A DNA stretch of 64,000 nt from Azonexus sp. GTDB taxonomy: Bacteria; Pseudomonadota; Gammaproteobacteria; Burkholderiales; Rhodocyclaceae. Shown here one piece after another: positions 16,871 to 28,342 of this stretch (position 1 is its first letter; the number at the start of each line of letters is the position of its first letter). The stretch lies in contig JAUYSK010000016.1 of NCBI GenBank assembly GCA_030696345.1, forward strand, positions 496,001 to 560,000, in the 5' to 3' direction. The position numbers were made by a program, and so were the translations under genes. The notes beneath the pieces were generated by a model. It was not told the DNA's origin. It saw only the letters and a list, made by a program, of their open reading frames with translations, and ran no database searches.

Positions 16871-17673
16871 CAGTCTGGTGGCTGGCGTATATCGCTTTGG
16901 GGGCTTTTGCGGGATTTTTCGCCGGCTTGCTGGGCATCGGTGGTGGCTCGGTGATGGTGCCTGTATTGGTCATGCTCTTCGCTGCCCAGGGTTTTCCTTC
17001 CGGGGAGGTCATGCATCTGGCGCTTGGCACCTCGATGGCGGCCATATTTTTTACCTCGATGTCCAGTGTCCGCACGCATCACGCGCATGGCGCCGTGCTC
17101 TGGCCGATCGTGGCTCGCATAACACCGGGAATCGTGGTGGGCACTCTGATTGGCACGCACATCGCCACCCTGGTGCCGACCAAAGCGCTGGGCCTGATTT
17201 TCACCATTTTCATCTGCTATGTGTCGGTACAGATGATTCTCAACATCAAGCCACAACCGCACCGCGAAATGCCGGGCACGCTGGGAACTTCGTTGGTGGG
17301 TGCCTTTATCGGCGGGCTCTCCTGCCTGGTGGCAATCGGTGGCGGCGTGCTTTCGGTGCCATTCATGACCTGGTGCAACGTTCGCGTTCAGAATGCTATC
17401 GGCACATCGGCGGCAATCGGCTTCCCGATCGCGCTTGGCGGGGCTTTGGGTTACATCTTCAATGGCTGGTCGGTGACCGGACTGCCGGAAGGCAGTCTCG
17501 GTTTTGTCTATTTGCCGGCGGTCGCCGGCCTGGTTGTCGCCAGCGTGCTGACGGCGCCGATCGGTGCCCGGAAAACCCATGAACTGCCGGTCAAAACGCT
17601 GAAGCGGGTTTTTGCCGCCATCCTTCTCCTGCTGGCCAGCAAGATGCTCGGGGGTCTGCTCAGCGCGCCTTGA
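16867..17673 (+). CDS. TauE/SafE-family sulfite exporter-like permease
   Basis: A 268-residue polytopic membrane protein with the two-fold TauE/SafE repeat: GFFAGLLGIGGGSVMVPVL near the N-terminus and SCLVAIGGGVLSVPFM after the midpoint. Family members export sulfite, sulfoacetate or other organic anions; the substrate here is unknown. Start at 16867 (MTVWWLAYIALGA), overlapping the EVE stop. Its 3' end overlaps the convergent enoyl-CoA hydratase gene by 14 bp. Confidence 0.9.
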   Translation: MTVWWLAYIALGAFAGFFAGLLGIGGGSVMVPVLVMLFAAQGFPSGEVMHLALGTSMAAIFFTSMSSVRTHHAHGAVLWPIVARITPGIVVGTLIGTHIATLVPTKALGLIFTIFICYVSVQMILNIKPQPHREMPGTLGTSLVGAFIGGLSCLVAIGGGVLSVPFMTWCNVRVQNAIGTSAAIGFPIALGGALGYIFNGWSVTGLPEGSLGFVYLPAVAGLVVASVLTAPIGARKTHELPVKTLKRVFAAILLLLASKMLGGLLSAP

Positions 17674-18436
17674 AAACTGGTTTGCGCTTTTCGAGGAAGG
17701 CAGCCAGACCTTCCTTGTAATCCTCGGTTTCGAGGAAGGCAAACGAGGCAGCTTTTTCATCGTCATTCAGCGGCCGACCGTTTTGCAGGCGGCGTATCCA
17801 CTGCTTGTGCCAGCATGCGACTAGCGGTGCACCGGCGCAGATGCGGCGAGCGGTGGCGTAGGCTTCCTCTTCGGTCTGGGTGTCAGGTACGACACGGGTG
17901 ACCAAGCCTTTTTCATAGGCTTCCGTAGCGGTAAGGATGCGGCCTTCGAGCAGGATTTCCTTCATCACCGCCGGTCCGACCAGTTTGAGCAGGCCTTCCA
18001 TTTCGCCCGGATACATCGAAAAACCTAGCCGATTGATCGGGGCGCCGAAGCGGGCGCTCTCGGCGCTGATCCGCAGATCGCAGACGCCGGCGATTTCCAG
18101 TCCACCACCGATGCAGGCACCTTGAATCAGTGCCACGGTGGGATGCGAGCAGTCGGCAATGGCATTGAGGGCGGTGGCAACCTGGCTGTGGTAATGCATT
18201 GCCTGCTCAAGGGTGGCGCGGCCGGTGACGAACTCTTCCAGGTCTCCACCGGCGGCGAATGCTTCGATGCCGGCACCCCGGATGACGACGCACCGAATGC
18301 TGCGGTCGACAGTGATTTTTCCCATATTTTCGGCGAGTTGCTGCCACATGCCGAGGTCGATGGCATTGAGCTTTCCGGGATTGTCGAGAATGAGGGTGGC
18401 GACTTCGCCGTTGATCGTTGAGGTAACTGTGCCCAT
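17660..18436 (-). CDS. Enoyl-CoA hydratase/isomerase family protein
   Basis: A 258-residue crotonase-fold protein. The oxyanion-hole regions are present: IEAFAAGGDLEEF around residue 60 and ALIQGACIGGGLEIAGVCDLRI around residue 100. The start MGTVTSTINGEVATL at 18436 has a GGAA ribosome binding site; the longer frame lacks one. Crotonase proteins act on varied acyl-CoAs, so substrate is not assigned. It is divergent from the DUF485-actP operon. Confidence 0.88.
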   Translation of the reverse strand: MGTVTSTINGEVATLILDNPGKLNAIDLGMWQQLAENMGKITVDRSIRCVVIRGAGIEAFAAGGDLEEFVTGRATLEQAMHYHSQVATALNAIADCSHPTVALIQGACIGGGLEIAGVCDLRISAESARFGAPINRLGFSMYPGEMEGLLKLVGPAVMKEILLEGRILTATEAYEKGLVTRVVPDTQTEEEAYATARRICAGAPLVACWHKQWIRRLQNGRPLNDDEKAASFAFLETEDYKEGLAAFLEKRKPVFKAR

Positions 18437-18479
18437 GGAATATTTCCTGATGAAGCCGGTATTATAAGTAGTGCTGTGA

Positions 18480-18493
18480 GTGATCCAGATCAA
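18480..18493 (+). promoter_or_regulatory. FNR/ANR-type box upstream of DUF485-actP
   Basis: GTGAT-CCAG-ATCAA, one mismatch from the FNR consensus TTGAT-N4-ATCAA. A -10-like TAGAAT at 18516-18521 would put transcription start near 18528, and the box centre at about -41.5, the class II activator position. The promoter assignment is an inference. Confidence 0.55.
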
Positions 18494-18566
18494 GCTTTGG
18501 CAGTCTTGCATAAGATAGAATGCCGTCCGCCTATCAAAGGTAATTATTAATTAGGGGGAATATGCC

Positions 18567-18887
18567 ATGAGCAGCGCTATGTACGAGCGGATGCGGGCCA
18601 ATCCGAAGTTTCAGGAACTCGTCACCCGTCGGGGACGATATGCCTGGACCTTGGCCTTTATTGTTTTATCCATGTTCTACGGTTTCGTGATGGTGGTGGC
18701 CTTCAATCCAGTCGCTCTCGGACAGCCCGTCAGCGAAGGTTCGATGTGGACCGTCGGTGTCGTGGTCGAACTTTTCATGTTCGTTTTCTTCTGGGTGCTG
18801 ACTGCGCTTTATGTGCGTCGTGCCAACAGTGAATTCGATGCGCTGACCCAGGAAATCGTCAAAGAAGCCTGGAAGGAGAACAAATAA
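18567..18887 (+). CDS. DUF485 membrane protein (ActP partner)
   Basis: A 106-residue two-TM protein of the DUF485 (YjcH-like) family: [32 protein letters not shown] and [26 protein letters not shown]. Members are regularly encoded just upstream of the acetate symporter and are thought to be associated with it. A GGGGGAA Shine-Dalgarno sequence lies upstream (AGGGGGAATATGCC). The TAA overlaps the ATG of actP by one base. Confidence 0.92.
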   Translation: MSSAMYERMRANPKFQELVTRRGRYAWTLAFIVLSMFYGFVMVVAFNPVALGQPVSEGSMWTVGVVVELFMFVFFWVLTALYVRRANSEFDALTQEIVKEAWKENK

Positions 18888-20560
18888 TGCGTCGTCTGAC
18901 TCAATTCAGTACTGCTCTTGGCCTTTTCGCCATCGCGGCGATGGCTTACGCCGGTCCGCCAGTCGAAGGCGCCATGGAAAAACAGGCGACCAACTGGCAC
19001 GCCATCATCATGTTCTGCATCTTCGTCGCGCTGACGATGGGCATTACTTACTGGGCCTCCAGTCGTACCAAGTCCACCGCCGATTTCTATACGGCTGGCG
19101 GCGGTATTACCGGTTTCCAGAACGGCATGGCGATTGCCGGTGACTACATGTCTGCCGCCACGCTGCTTGGTCTGACCGCCATGGTTTATACCCAGGGCTA
19201 CGACGGCTACATCTACATGCTGGCCTTCTTCGCCGGTTGGCCGATCATTCTTTTCTTGATGGCGGAGCGCCTGCGCAATCTGGGCCAATTCACCTTCTCC
19301 GACATTACTGCCTATCGTCTCGATCAGGGCAAGGTCCGCACCATGGCGGCGATTTCATCGCTGACCGTGGTCTGCTTCTACCTGATCGCCCAGATGGTTG
19401 GTGCCGGCCAGTTGATCAAGCTGCTCTTCGGCCTTGAATACAACGTCGCCATCTTCGCCGTCGGTATCCTGATGATGGTTTACGTCACCTTTGGCGGCAT
19501 GGTCGCCACGACCTGGGTGCAGATCATCAAGGCAGGGATGCTGCTGTGCGGTGGTACGCTGGTCATGGTGCTCGCCTTCAGCCATTTCGGCTTCTCGTTC
19601 CAGACGCTGCTTGAACAGGCGACGGCTGTGCACAAGCTTGGTCCCAAGTTGATGTATCCGGGCAGCCTGCTGGCCGATCCGGTCACCGCGATTTCGCTGG
19701 GCCTTGGCCTGATGTTCGGTACGGCTGGTCTGCCGCACATCCTGATGCGCTTCTTCACGGTGACCGATGCCAAGGCGGCACGTAAATCCGTTCTGGTTGC
19801 CTCCGGCCTGGTCGCCTACTTCTTCAACGTGATCTTCATCATGGGCCTCTGCGGCATCATAATTGTTGGCCAGAACCCGGACTTCTTCGAAGCCGGCCAG
19901 GTTGGCGGCAAGCTGATCGGCGGCGGCAATATGGTCGCCATGCACCTGTCCAGCGCCGTCGGCGGCAACATGCTGCTCGGTTTCCTGGCTGCGGTTGCCT
20001 TCGCCACCATCCTGGCTGTGGTTTCCGGTCTGGCTCTGGCCGGTGCTTCGGCCATTTCCCATGACCTTTACGCCCGGGTGATCAAGAAGGGGCAAGCCAC
20101 AGAAGCAGCAGAAATCCGCGTTTCCAGAATCGCCACCATCTGCCTCGGTTTTGTCGCGATCTTTCTCGGCATCCTGTTCGAAAAACAGAACATCGCCTTC
20201 ATGGTCGGTCTGGCCTTCGGTGTCGCAGCTGCAGCTAACTTCCCGGTGCTTATCCTCTCCATGTACTGGAGGGGTTTGACTACGCGTGGTGCGCTGTTTG
20301 GCGGTTACGGCGGTCTGGTTTCCGCCGTGCTGTTCGTGCTGTTTTCGAAGTCGGTGTGGGTTGATGTGCTTGGCAACCCTGCCGCGCTCTTCCCCTACAC
20401 CCAGCCGGCCCTGTTCGCGATGCCGATTGCTTTCCTGCTGGCTTACATCTTCTCGAAGACTGACACCAGTGTTCGCGCTGGCAAGGAAATCGAAGCATTC
20501 GAAGACCAGTATGTCCGGGCGCAAACTGGTTTCGGAGCTGCGGGCGCAAGCAAGCACTAA
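18887..20560 (+). CDS. actP: Cation/acetate symporter ActP
   Basis: A 557-residue sodium:solute symporter-family permease taking up acetate and other short monocarboxylates. Signal-like N-terminus, then about 13 hydrophobic segments. Family motifs: [51 protein letters not shown] and [24 protein letters not shown]. It follows the DUF485 gene without a gap and ends at an intrinsic terminator. Acetate uptake fits with the neighbouring propionyl-CoA genes and with a lifestyle on fermentation products. Confidence 0.94.
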   Translation: MRRLTQFSTALGLFAIAAMAYAGPPVEGAMEKQATNWHAIIMFCIFVALTMGITYWASSRTKSTADFYTAGGGITGFQNGMAIAGDYMSAATLLGLTAMVYTQGYDGYIYMLAFFAGWPIILFLMAERLRNLGQFTFSDITAYRLDQGKVRTMAAISSLTVVCFYLIAQMVGAGQLIKLLFGLEYNVAIFAVGILMMVYVTFGGMVATTWVQIIKAGMLLCGGTLVMVLAFSHFGFSFQTLLEQATAVHKLGPKLMYPGSLLADPVTAISLGLGLMFGTAGLPHILMRFFTVTDAKAARKSVLVASGLVAYFFNVIFIMGLCGIIIVGQNPDFFEAGQVGGKLIGGGNMVAMHLSSAVGGNMLLGFLAAVAFATILAVVSGLALAGASAISHDLYARVIKKGQATEAAEIRVSRIATICLGFVAIFLGILFEKQNIAFMVGLAFGVAAAANFPVLILSMYWRGLTTRGALFGGYGGLVSAVLFVLFSKSVWVDVLGNPAALFPYTQPALFAMPIAFLLAYIFSKTDTSVRAGKEIEAFEDQYVRAQTGFGAAGASKH

Positions 20561-20578
20561 ATTATTTCAATACCCGAA

Positions 20579-20613
20579 TGCCCCGATGGCGAAAGCTGTC
20601 GGGGTATTTTTTC
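20579..20613 (+). terminator. Intrinsic terminator after actP
   Basis: CCCCGATGGC-GAAA-GCTGTCGGGG hairpin (GNRA-like loop) followed by TATTTTTT. It lies between actP and the convergent gntR gene. Confidence 0.9.
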
Positions 20614-20667
20614 GCCTTGAATCACCGCGTAACTTACTGAGCGGTAATCTGAATTACAAAGAGGGGG

Positions 20668-21336
20668 TCAGGCAGCCTTGCCGGGTGTGCTGTCATGCAT
20701 GCGAGCGAGCGCCTCGCGACCGGACAGCAGGTGGTCATGCATGGTTTTTTCGGCTTTTTCGGTATCGTTGGCTTCAATGGCCGCCATGATCGTGCGATGC
20801 TCGTCAAGTGACTGCTGCAGGCGCCCTTCCAAAGACAATGAATGGAGCCGTGAGAGTTTCAGAACCTTGCGCAAATCCTGGACTACCGAAAGCAGCCAGC
20901 GATTGTTGGCGAGTTCCTGAATGCGCCGGTGAAATTCCTGATTGGCCTCGAAAAAGGCATCAATGCGCCCGTCGCGAGCCGCTGCTTCGAGCTTTTCGTG
21001 GATCGCTTTCAGTTGGCGTATGTCTGCCGCCTTGGCGTGCCCAATGGCATCAACAATGCAGCGACCTTCCAGCAGGGCCATCAACGGGAAAATGTCGTCC
21101 AGATCCTGGCGGGAAATCTCGGTGACGTAGCAGCCGCGCCGCGGTTTAAGTTCAACCAAGCCTTCTGAAGCCAGCACCTTGAGCGCTTCGCGCAGTGGCG
21201 TGCGCGAAATGCCGTACTGTTCGGCCAGCTTCTGCTCGTCGATCCATGTGCCCGGAGTCAATTCGTGAGCGAAGATGCGCTGACGCAAACGTTCGGCCAC
21301 TTCCTGATAAAGCGCGGTAGGTGCGATGCGGGTCAT
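20668..21336 (-). CDS. GntR-family (FadR/FCD) transcriptional regulator
   Basis: A 222-residue regulator. The N-terminal winged helix covers residues 1-75 (YQEVAERLRQRIFAHELTPGTWIDEQKLAEQYGISRTPLREALKVLASEGLVELKPRRGCYVTE). The C-terminal FCD ligand domain has metal-binding-type residues in EANQEFHRRIQELANN and DEHRTIMAAIEAND. It is divergent from methylmalonyl-CoA mutase with palindromes between them, so it probably controls the propionyl-CoA pathway. The ligand is unknown; a pathway acyl-CoA or organic acid would fit. Confidence 0.92.
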   Translation of the reverse strand: MTRIAPTALYQEVAERLRQRIFAHELTPGTWIDEQKLAEQYGISRTPLREALKVLASEGLVELKPRRGCYVTEISRQDLDDIFPLMALLEGRCIVDAIGHAKAADIRQLKAIHEKLEAAARDGRIDAFFEANQEFHRRIQELANNRWLLSVVQDLRKVLKLSRLHSLSLEGRLQQSLDEHRTIMAAIEANDTEKAEKTMHDHLLSGREALARMHDSTPGKAA

Positions 21337-21385
21337 GATCGTGGTGTGGTGGATGTGGGCAATTCAGGACTTTGCTGACTTGCTT

Positions 21386-21406
21386 CCATAATTATGGATA
21401 CAGTAT
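21386..21406. promoter_or_regulatory. Candidate GntR operator palindromes
   Basis: CCATAATTATGG (21386-21397) is a perfect 12-bp palindrome, abutted by ATACAGTAT (21398-21406), itself palindromic around a central A. The latter resembles operators of FCD-type GntR proteins. Both lie in the 164-bp gap between gntR and the mutase gene. Confidence 0.5.
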
Positions 21407-21500
21407 TATGTAGGGCTAGGTATGTCAAGCTGGGCTGACGAGCGTAGAATTTTAACTCTGCATCATAAGCCTGAAAAATTGAATCGGCGAGGGGTATGTC

Positions 21501-23660
21501 ATGTCTGAAAAGTTCTTTGATTCCAACAATATGGATGCCTGGGAAAAGGCCGCCGCAAAACACTCTCCGGGTGGCGACGTCAAGAATCTGAACTGGAATA
21601 CGCCGGAAGGTCTGGCCGTCAAAGCGCTGTACACCAAGGCTGATATCGATGGGCTGGAGTTTGCCGATACCCTGCCCGGCTTCGCGCCTTATCTGCGCGG
21701 TCCGCAACCGACCATGTACGCCGTCAAGCCATGGACGATTCGTCAATACGCGGGTTTTTCAACCGCCGAAGCTTCGAACGCTTTCTACCGCAAGGCGCTG
21801 GCTGCCGGTGGTCAGGGCGTTTCCGTGGCTTTCGACCTAGCGACGCACCGCGGTTACGACTCTGACAATCCGCGCGTGACTGGTGATGTTGGCAAAGCTG
21901 GTGTGGCAATCGATTCCGTCGAGGACATGAAGATCCTGTTCGACAGCATCCCGCTCGACAAGGTCTCGGTCTCGATGACGATGAATGGTGCCGTTCTGCC
22001 GATTCTTGCCGGCTACATCGTCGCTGCGGAAGAGCAGGGGATTCCCCAGGATCAGCTTTCTGGCACCATCCAGAACGACATTCTCAAAGAATTCATGGTG
22101 CGGAATACCTATATTTATCCGCCCAAGCCGTCGATGAAGATCATTGCCGACATTTTTGGCTACACCGCGCAGCACATGCCGAAGTTCAACTCGATCTCGA
22201 TTTCCGGTTATCACATTCAGGAAGCCGGCGCCAATCAGGCGATCGAGCTGGCCTTCACGCTGGCTGACGGCATGGAGTACGTGCGTACCGGTGTTGCGTC
22301 AGGCATGGATGTCGATACCTTTGCCGGCCGTCTGTCCTTCTTCTGGGCGGTGGGCATGAACTTCTACCTCGAAATCGCCAAGATGCGTGCCGGCCGCTTG
22401 TTGTGGCAGCGCATAATGACCAAGTTCAATGCCAAGAGCCCGAAGTCGATGATGCTGCGGACACACAGCCAGACTTCCGGCTGGTCGCTGACCGAGCAGG
22501 ATCCGTACAACAACGTTGTGCGCACGACAATCGAAGCGATGGCTGCCGTCTTCGGCGGCACCCAGTCGCTGCACACCAACGCGCTCGACGAAGCGATCGC
22601 GCTGCCGACCGAGTTCTCTTCCCGCATCGCCCGCAACACGCAGCTGATCATTCAGGAAGAAACCCACATCACCAATGTTGTCGATCCGTGGGCTGGTTCC
22701 TACATGATGGAACGGCTGACTCAGGACATGGCCGACAAGGCGTGGGGCATCATCGAGGAAATCGAGGCGATGGGCGGCATGACCAAGGCGGTCGAATCCG
22801 GCTGGGCCAAGATGCAGATCGAAACCTGTGCTGCCGACAAACAGGCGCGCATCGACTCCGGCAAGGATGTCATCGTCGGGGTCAATAAATACAAGCTGGC
22901 CAAGCAGGACGCGATCGATATTCTTGATATCGACAACCACGCTGTGCGTGATTCGCAAATCACCCGTCTCAAGAGCATTCGCGCCAGCCGGGATTCGGCA
23001 GCGGTAAATGCTTCTCTGGCGGCGTTGACCGCAGCAGCCGAGTCCGGTCAGGGTAATTTGCTCGACCTGACCGTCAAGGCCATGCGTTTGCGCGCCACGG
23101 TGGGTGAGGTTTCTGATGCGCTGGAAAAGATCTTTGGTCGTTTCCGCGCCAACAACCAGACGATTTCAGGGGTGTATGGAGGCGTTGTGGAAGGTATGGA
23201 AAGCTGGGAGGCGATCAAGGCCGATATCGCCAAATTCGCCGAAGAAGAAGGCCGTCGTCCGCGCATCATGATCGCCAAACTTGGCCAGGACGGTCACGAC
23301 CGTGGTGCAAAAGTGGTGGCTACTGCCTTTGCCGACCTTGGCTTCGACATCGACATGGGGCCGCTGTTCCAGACGCCGGAAGAAGCCGCGCGTCAGGCGA
23401 TCGAAAACGACGTTCATGCGATTGGTGTGTCCTCTCTGGCGGCTGGCCACAAGACCCTGCTACCAGAACTGGTGAATTCCTTGAAGGCGCAGGGCGCTGA
23501 CGACATCATCGTTTTCGCCGGCGGCGTCATTCCGGCCCAGGATTACGATTACCTTTACAACGCCGGTGCCAAGGCGATCTTCGGGCCCGGTACTCGGATC
23601 GAGGATTCTGCCCAGCGAGTGATGGAAGAAATCCGTAAGGTCTGTAGCAAATCTGCATGA
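21501..23660 (+). CDS. scpA: Methylmalonyl-CoA mutase (single-chain, B12-dependent)
   Basis: Interconverts (R)-methylmalonyl-CoA and succinyl-CoA using adenosylcobalamin. The 719-residue protein has the TIM-barrel catalytic domain ([31 protein letters not shown]) and a C-terminal B12-binding domain from about residue 580 with the base-off motif [11 protein letters not shown]. Full length for this type. The stop overlaps the start of the MeaB GTPase gene as ATGA. It receives methylmalonyl-CoA from the carboxylase encoded downstream. A methylmalonyl-CoA epimerase gene is not in the cluster. Confidence 0.96.
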   Translation: MSEKFFDSNNMDAWEKAAAKHSPGGDVKNLNWNTPEGLAVKALYTKADIDGLEFADTLPGFAPYLRGPQPTMYAVKPWTIRQYAGFSTAEASNAFYRKALAAGGQGVSVAFDLATHRGYDSDNPRVTGDVGKAGVAIDSVEDMKILFDSIPLDKVSVSMTMNGAVLPILAGYIVAAEEQGIPQDQLSGTIQNDILKEFMVRNTYIYPPKPSMKIIADIFGYTAQHMPKFNSISISGYHIQEAGANQAIELAFTLADGMEYVRTGVASGMDVDTFAGRLSFFWAVGMNFYLEIAKMRAGRLLWQRIMTKFNAKSPKSMMLRTHSQTSGWSLTEQDPYNNVVRTTIEAMAAVFGGTQSLHTNALDEAIALPTEFSSRIARNTQLIIQEETHITNVVDPWAGSYMMERLTQDMADKAWGIIEEIEAMGGMTKAVESGWAKMQIETCAADKQARIDSGKDVIVGVNKYKLAKQDAIDILDIDNHAVRDSQITRLKSIRASRDSAAVNASLAALTAAAESGQGNLLDLTVKAMRLRATVGEVSDALEKIFGRFRANNQTISGVYGGVVEGMESWEAIKADIAKFAEEEGRRPRIMIAKLGQDGHDRGAKVVATAFADLGFDIDMGPLFQTPEEAARQAIENDVHAIGVSSLAAGHKTLLPELVNSLKAQGADDIIVFAGGVIPAQDYDYLYNAGAKAIFGPGTRIEDSAQRVMEEIRKVCSKSA

Positions 23661-24667
23661 ATTTGAGCGAGGCTCCGGTGTCGGCACATACGCTTTCGCC
23701 TGCCGACCAGCTTCTGGTCGATGGCGTGCTGGCTGGTCAGCGGCGTTCGCTCGCCAAGGCGATCACGTTGATCGAGTCGACTCGCGCCGATCATCAGCAA
23801 CGGGCGCAGCAGGTTCTGACAGCCTTGTTGCCAAAGACCGGGGCAGCAATTCGCGTTGGCATCTCGGGTGTGCCGGGGGCGGGGAAATCGACGTTCATCG
23901 AGGCGCTGGGCGTCTGGTTGATCGAACAAGGCAAGAAGCTGGCAGTGCTGGCGGTTGATCCTTCGTCTTCGGTTTCTGGTGGCTCGATCCTCGGTGACAA
24001 GACGCGCATGGAACAGCTTTGCCAGCTTGAGCAGGCCTTCATCCGGCCCAGCCCATCAGCGGGTTCGCTTGGCGGTGTTGCCGAGAAAACGCGCGAAGCC
24101 ATGCTGCTCTGCGAAGCAGCCGGTTTCGACGTGATCATTGTTGAGACCGTTGGTGTCGGTCAGTCGGAAACGACCGTGGCCGGCATGGTCGATATTTTCT
24201 GCCTGCTGCAATTGCCGAACGCTGGCGACGATCTTCAGGCGATCAAGAAAGGCATCGTCGAGATTGCCGATCTGGTGGTCATCAACAAGGCTGACATTGA
24301 CCCGCGTGCGACCGCCGTCGTGCGTGCTCAGTGGAAAAACGCACTGCACATGTTGCGCCCGGCTTCGCCCAACTGGTCGCCGCCCGTACTGACGGCCAGT
24401 GCGCTGCACAAGGAAGGCATTACCGACTTCTGGGCCACCATCGAGAACTACCGCCAGGCTTTGACCCCGACCGGTGAATTCGAGGCCAAGCGCAAGCATC
24501 AGTCACTGTCCTGGATGTGGCAGCTGATCGACTCCGGCCTGCGCCAGCATTTCCGTCACCACCCGCGCGTGCAGGAAAATCTGCCGGCGCTGACCAAATC
24601 TGTCGAAGCAGGTCATACGACGCCGGCTGCTGCCGCGTATGCCCTGCTTGGTTATCTGAAACACTGA
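23657..24667 (+). CDS. meaB: MeaB-type GTPase (ArgK) chaperone of methylmalonyl-CoA mutase
   Basis: A 336-residue G3E P-loop GTPase that gates cofactor loading and protects methylmalonyl-CoA mutase from inactivation. P-loop [15 protein letters not shown], switch region [36 protein letters not shown], and NKAD as the base-specificity motif. Old annotations as an arginine/ornithine transport ATPase (ArgK) are superseded. It overlaps the mutase gene by 4 nt, consistent with stoichiometric expression. Confidence 0.95.
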   Translation: MNLSEAPVSAHTLSPADQLLVDGVLAGQRRSLAKAITLIESTRADHQQRAQQVLTALLPKTGAAIRVGISGVPGAGKSTFIEALGVWLIEQGKKLAVLAVDPSSSVSGGSILGDKTRMEQLCQLEQAFIRPSPSAGSLGGVAEKTREAMLLCEAAGFDVIIVETVGVGQSETTVAGMVDIFCLLQLPNAGDDLQAIKKGIVEIADLVVINKADIDPRATAVVRAQWKNALHMLRPASPNWSPPVLTASALHKEGITDFWATIENYRQALTPTGEFEAKRKHQSLSWMWQLIDSGLRQHFRHHPRVQENLPALTKSVEAGHTTPAAAAYALLGYLKH

Positions 24668-24703
24668 AGTTCCGAATTACCTGATCCACTTAGGGAGTTT
24701 TCT

Positions 24704-26239
<1,536 letters not shown>

Positions 26240-26259
26240 GCGTCAGGGAGAAAAATACT

Positions 26260-28269
26260 ATGTTCAAGAAAATTCTGATCGCAAACCGTGGCGAAATTGC
26301 CTGCCGCGTTATCAAAACCGCCCGCAAGATGGGCATTCTGACGGTTGCCGTCTATTCCGAAGCCGACAAGGATGCGCTGCACGTCGACCTCGCTGACGAA
26401 GCAGTCTGTATCGGCCCGGCTGCCTCCAAAGAATCTTATCTGGTGGCCGACAAGATCATCGCCGCCTGCCTGCAGACCGGGGCCGAAGCCGTGCACCCCG
26501 GCTATGGCTTCCTGTCGGAAAACTCCGAATTCTCCCGGCGTCTGGAAGAAGCCGGGGTCAAATTCATTGGCCCGAAGCACTATTCCAGCAGCAAGATGGG
26601 CGACAAGATCGAGTCCAAGAAACTGGCGCTCGAAGCCAAGGTCAATACCATTCCGGGCTACAACGCAGCGATTGCCGGCCCGGCAGAGGCTGTCGAAATC
26701 GCCAAGGGCATTGGTTATCCAGTGATGATCAAGGCCTCGGCTGGCGGTGGCGGCAAGGGTTTGCGGGTTGCTTTCAACGACCAGGAAGCCTTCGAAGGCT
26801 TCGCCTCCTGCGTCAATGAAGCCAAGAACGCTTTCGGCGACGACCGCGTCTTCATCGAAAAATACGTGCTGGAACCGCGCCACATTGAAATTCAGGTGCT
26901 CGGCGACTCCTTCGGCAACTATGTTTACCTGAACGAGCGTGATTGCTCGATTCAGCGTCGTCACCAGAAGGTCATCGAAGAGGCACCGTCGCCCTTCGTG
27001 GATCCGGCCATGCGTAAAGCGATGGGCGAGCAGGCTGTTGCCCTGGCCCGTGCCGTGAACTACGAATCAGCCGGTACGGTTGAGTTCGTTGTGGGTGCCG
27101 ACAAGAGCTTCTACTTCCTGGAAATGAACACCCGTCTGCAGGTGGAGCATCCGGTCACCGAACTGATCACCGGCGTCGACCTGGTCGAGCTGATGATTCG
27201 TGTTGCCTACGGTGAGAAATTGCCGATCACGCAGGACGACGTTCAGCTCAACGGCTGGTCGATGGAGTGCCGGATCAATGCCGAAGACCCGTTCCGTGGC
27301 TTCCTGCCTTCCACTGGCCGTCTGGTGAAGTTCCAGCCGCCAAAGGAAACCACCGATGCCAACGGCACGACCCGCGTTGATACCGGTGTTTATGATGGTG
27401 GCGAAATCTCGATGTTCTACGACTCGATGATTGCCAAACTGATCGTTCATGCCAAGGATAGAGACAGCGCCATCGAGCGCATGCGTGATGCACTGAATGG
27501 CTTCGTGATTCGCGGCATTTCCTCGAACATTCCGTTCCAGGCCGCGCTGATGCAGCACAAGCGTTTCCAGTCCGGCAACTTCAACACCGGTTTCATCGCC
27601 GAGGAATACCCGAAGGGCTTCGATGCCTCGATGGTGCCGCACGATGATCCGGCACTGCTGGTTTCCGTCGCTGCCTACGTTTACCGTGCTTTCACCGACC
27701 GTTCCGCCTCGATCACCGGGCAGCTACAAGGTCACGAGCGTCTGGTCAGCGACAAATGGATGGTGGTTCGCCTGAATCCGGAAGGCAATCAGCATCACCC
27801 CGTGATGGCGTCGCTCGTCGCTGGCGGCTACGACATCGAATACATGGGTAAGCACTACGAGCTGCGTTCCACCTGGAAACTTGGTGAGTCGCTTTTCGTT
27901 GGCACCTGTAACGGTCAGGAGTTCACGCTGCAGGTCGAGCGTCACAAGACCCGCTATAGCCTTTACCATTGGGGCACCCGCGCCGACTTCATGGTGATGA
28001 GCGCCCGCGCTGCTGAACTACTGGCGTTGATGCCCGAGAAGCAGGCGCCTGACCTGTCCAAGTTCCTGATCTCGCCGATGCCTGGCCTGCTCCGCGAAGT
28101 GGCGGTCACGGTCGGTCAGGAAGTGAAGGCTGGCGAAAAGCTGGCAGTCATCGAAGCCATGAAGATGGAGAACATCCTCAAGGCCGACCAGGACTGCAAG
28201 GTGAAGAAGATTTCAGCAGCCGCTGGCGAAAGCCTGACGGTGGATCAGGTCATCATCGAATTCGAGTGA
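26260..28269 (+). CDS. pccA: Propionyl-CoA carboxylase alpha subunit (biotin carboxylase + BCCP)
   Basis: A 669-residue subunit combining biotin carboxylase (residues 1-450; KILIANRGEIACRVIKTARKMG, ATP-grasp KASAGGGGKGLRVAF, EMNTRLQVEHPVTE), a BT-like linker domain, and a C-terminal biotinyl domain with the biotin lysine in VIEAMKMENIL. It carboxylates biotin with ATP and bicarbonate. Start ATG 26260, preceded by CAGGGAG; the longer frame runs back into pccB. A strong terminator follows. Confidence 0.95.
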   Translation: MFKKILIANRGEIACRVIKTARKMGILTVAVYSEADKDALHVDLADEAVCIGPAASKESYLVADKIIAACLQTGAEAVHPGYGFLSENSEFSRRLEEAGVKFIGPKHYSSSKMGDKIESKKLALEAKVNTIPGYNAAIAGPAEAVEIAKGIGYPVMIKASAGGGGKGLRVAFNDQEAFEGFASCVNEAKNAFGDDRVFIEKYVLEPRHIEIQVLGDSFGNYVYLNERDCSIQRRHQKVIEEAPSPFVDPAMRKAMGEQAVALARAVNYESAGTVEFVVGADKSFYFLEMNTRLQVEHPVTELITGVDLVELMIRVAYGEKLPITQDDVQLNGWSMECRINAEDPFRGFLPSTGRLVKFQPPKETTDANGTTRVDTGVYDGGEISMFYDSMIAKLIVHAKDRDSAIERMRDALNGFVIRGISSNIPFQAALMQHKRFQSGNFNTGFIAEEYPKGFDASMVPHDDPALLVSVAAYVYRAFTDRSASITGQLQGHERLVSDKWMVVRLNPEGNQHHPVMASLVAGGYDIEYMGKHYELRSTWKLGESLFVGTCNGQEFTLQVERHKTRYSLYHWGTRADFMVMSARAAELLALMPEKQAPDLSKFLISPMPGLLREVAVTVGQEVKAGEKLAVIEAMKMENILKADQDCKVKKISAAAGESLTVDQVIIEFE

Positions 28270-28309
28270 TTTGATTTTTGGCCGTTTTTGACGGTCGACC
28301 GCAGGATTC

Positions 28310-28338
28310 AAGGCCCGTCTTCGCGACGGGCCTTTTTA
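28310..28338 (+). terminator. Intrinsic terminator after pccA
   Basis: AAGGCCCGTC, 5-nt loop TTCGC, GACGGGCCTT, then TTTATT: a ten-base-pair perfect stem. It ends just before the stop of the convergent minus-strand gene at 28343. Confidence 0.93.
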
Positions 28339-28342
28339 TTGA

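Noticed and set aside
19355..20557. 400-residue frame on the minus strand
   Set aside because: Lies antisense within actP; composition rich in His/Gln/Asp, typical of the complement of membrane protein codons.
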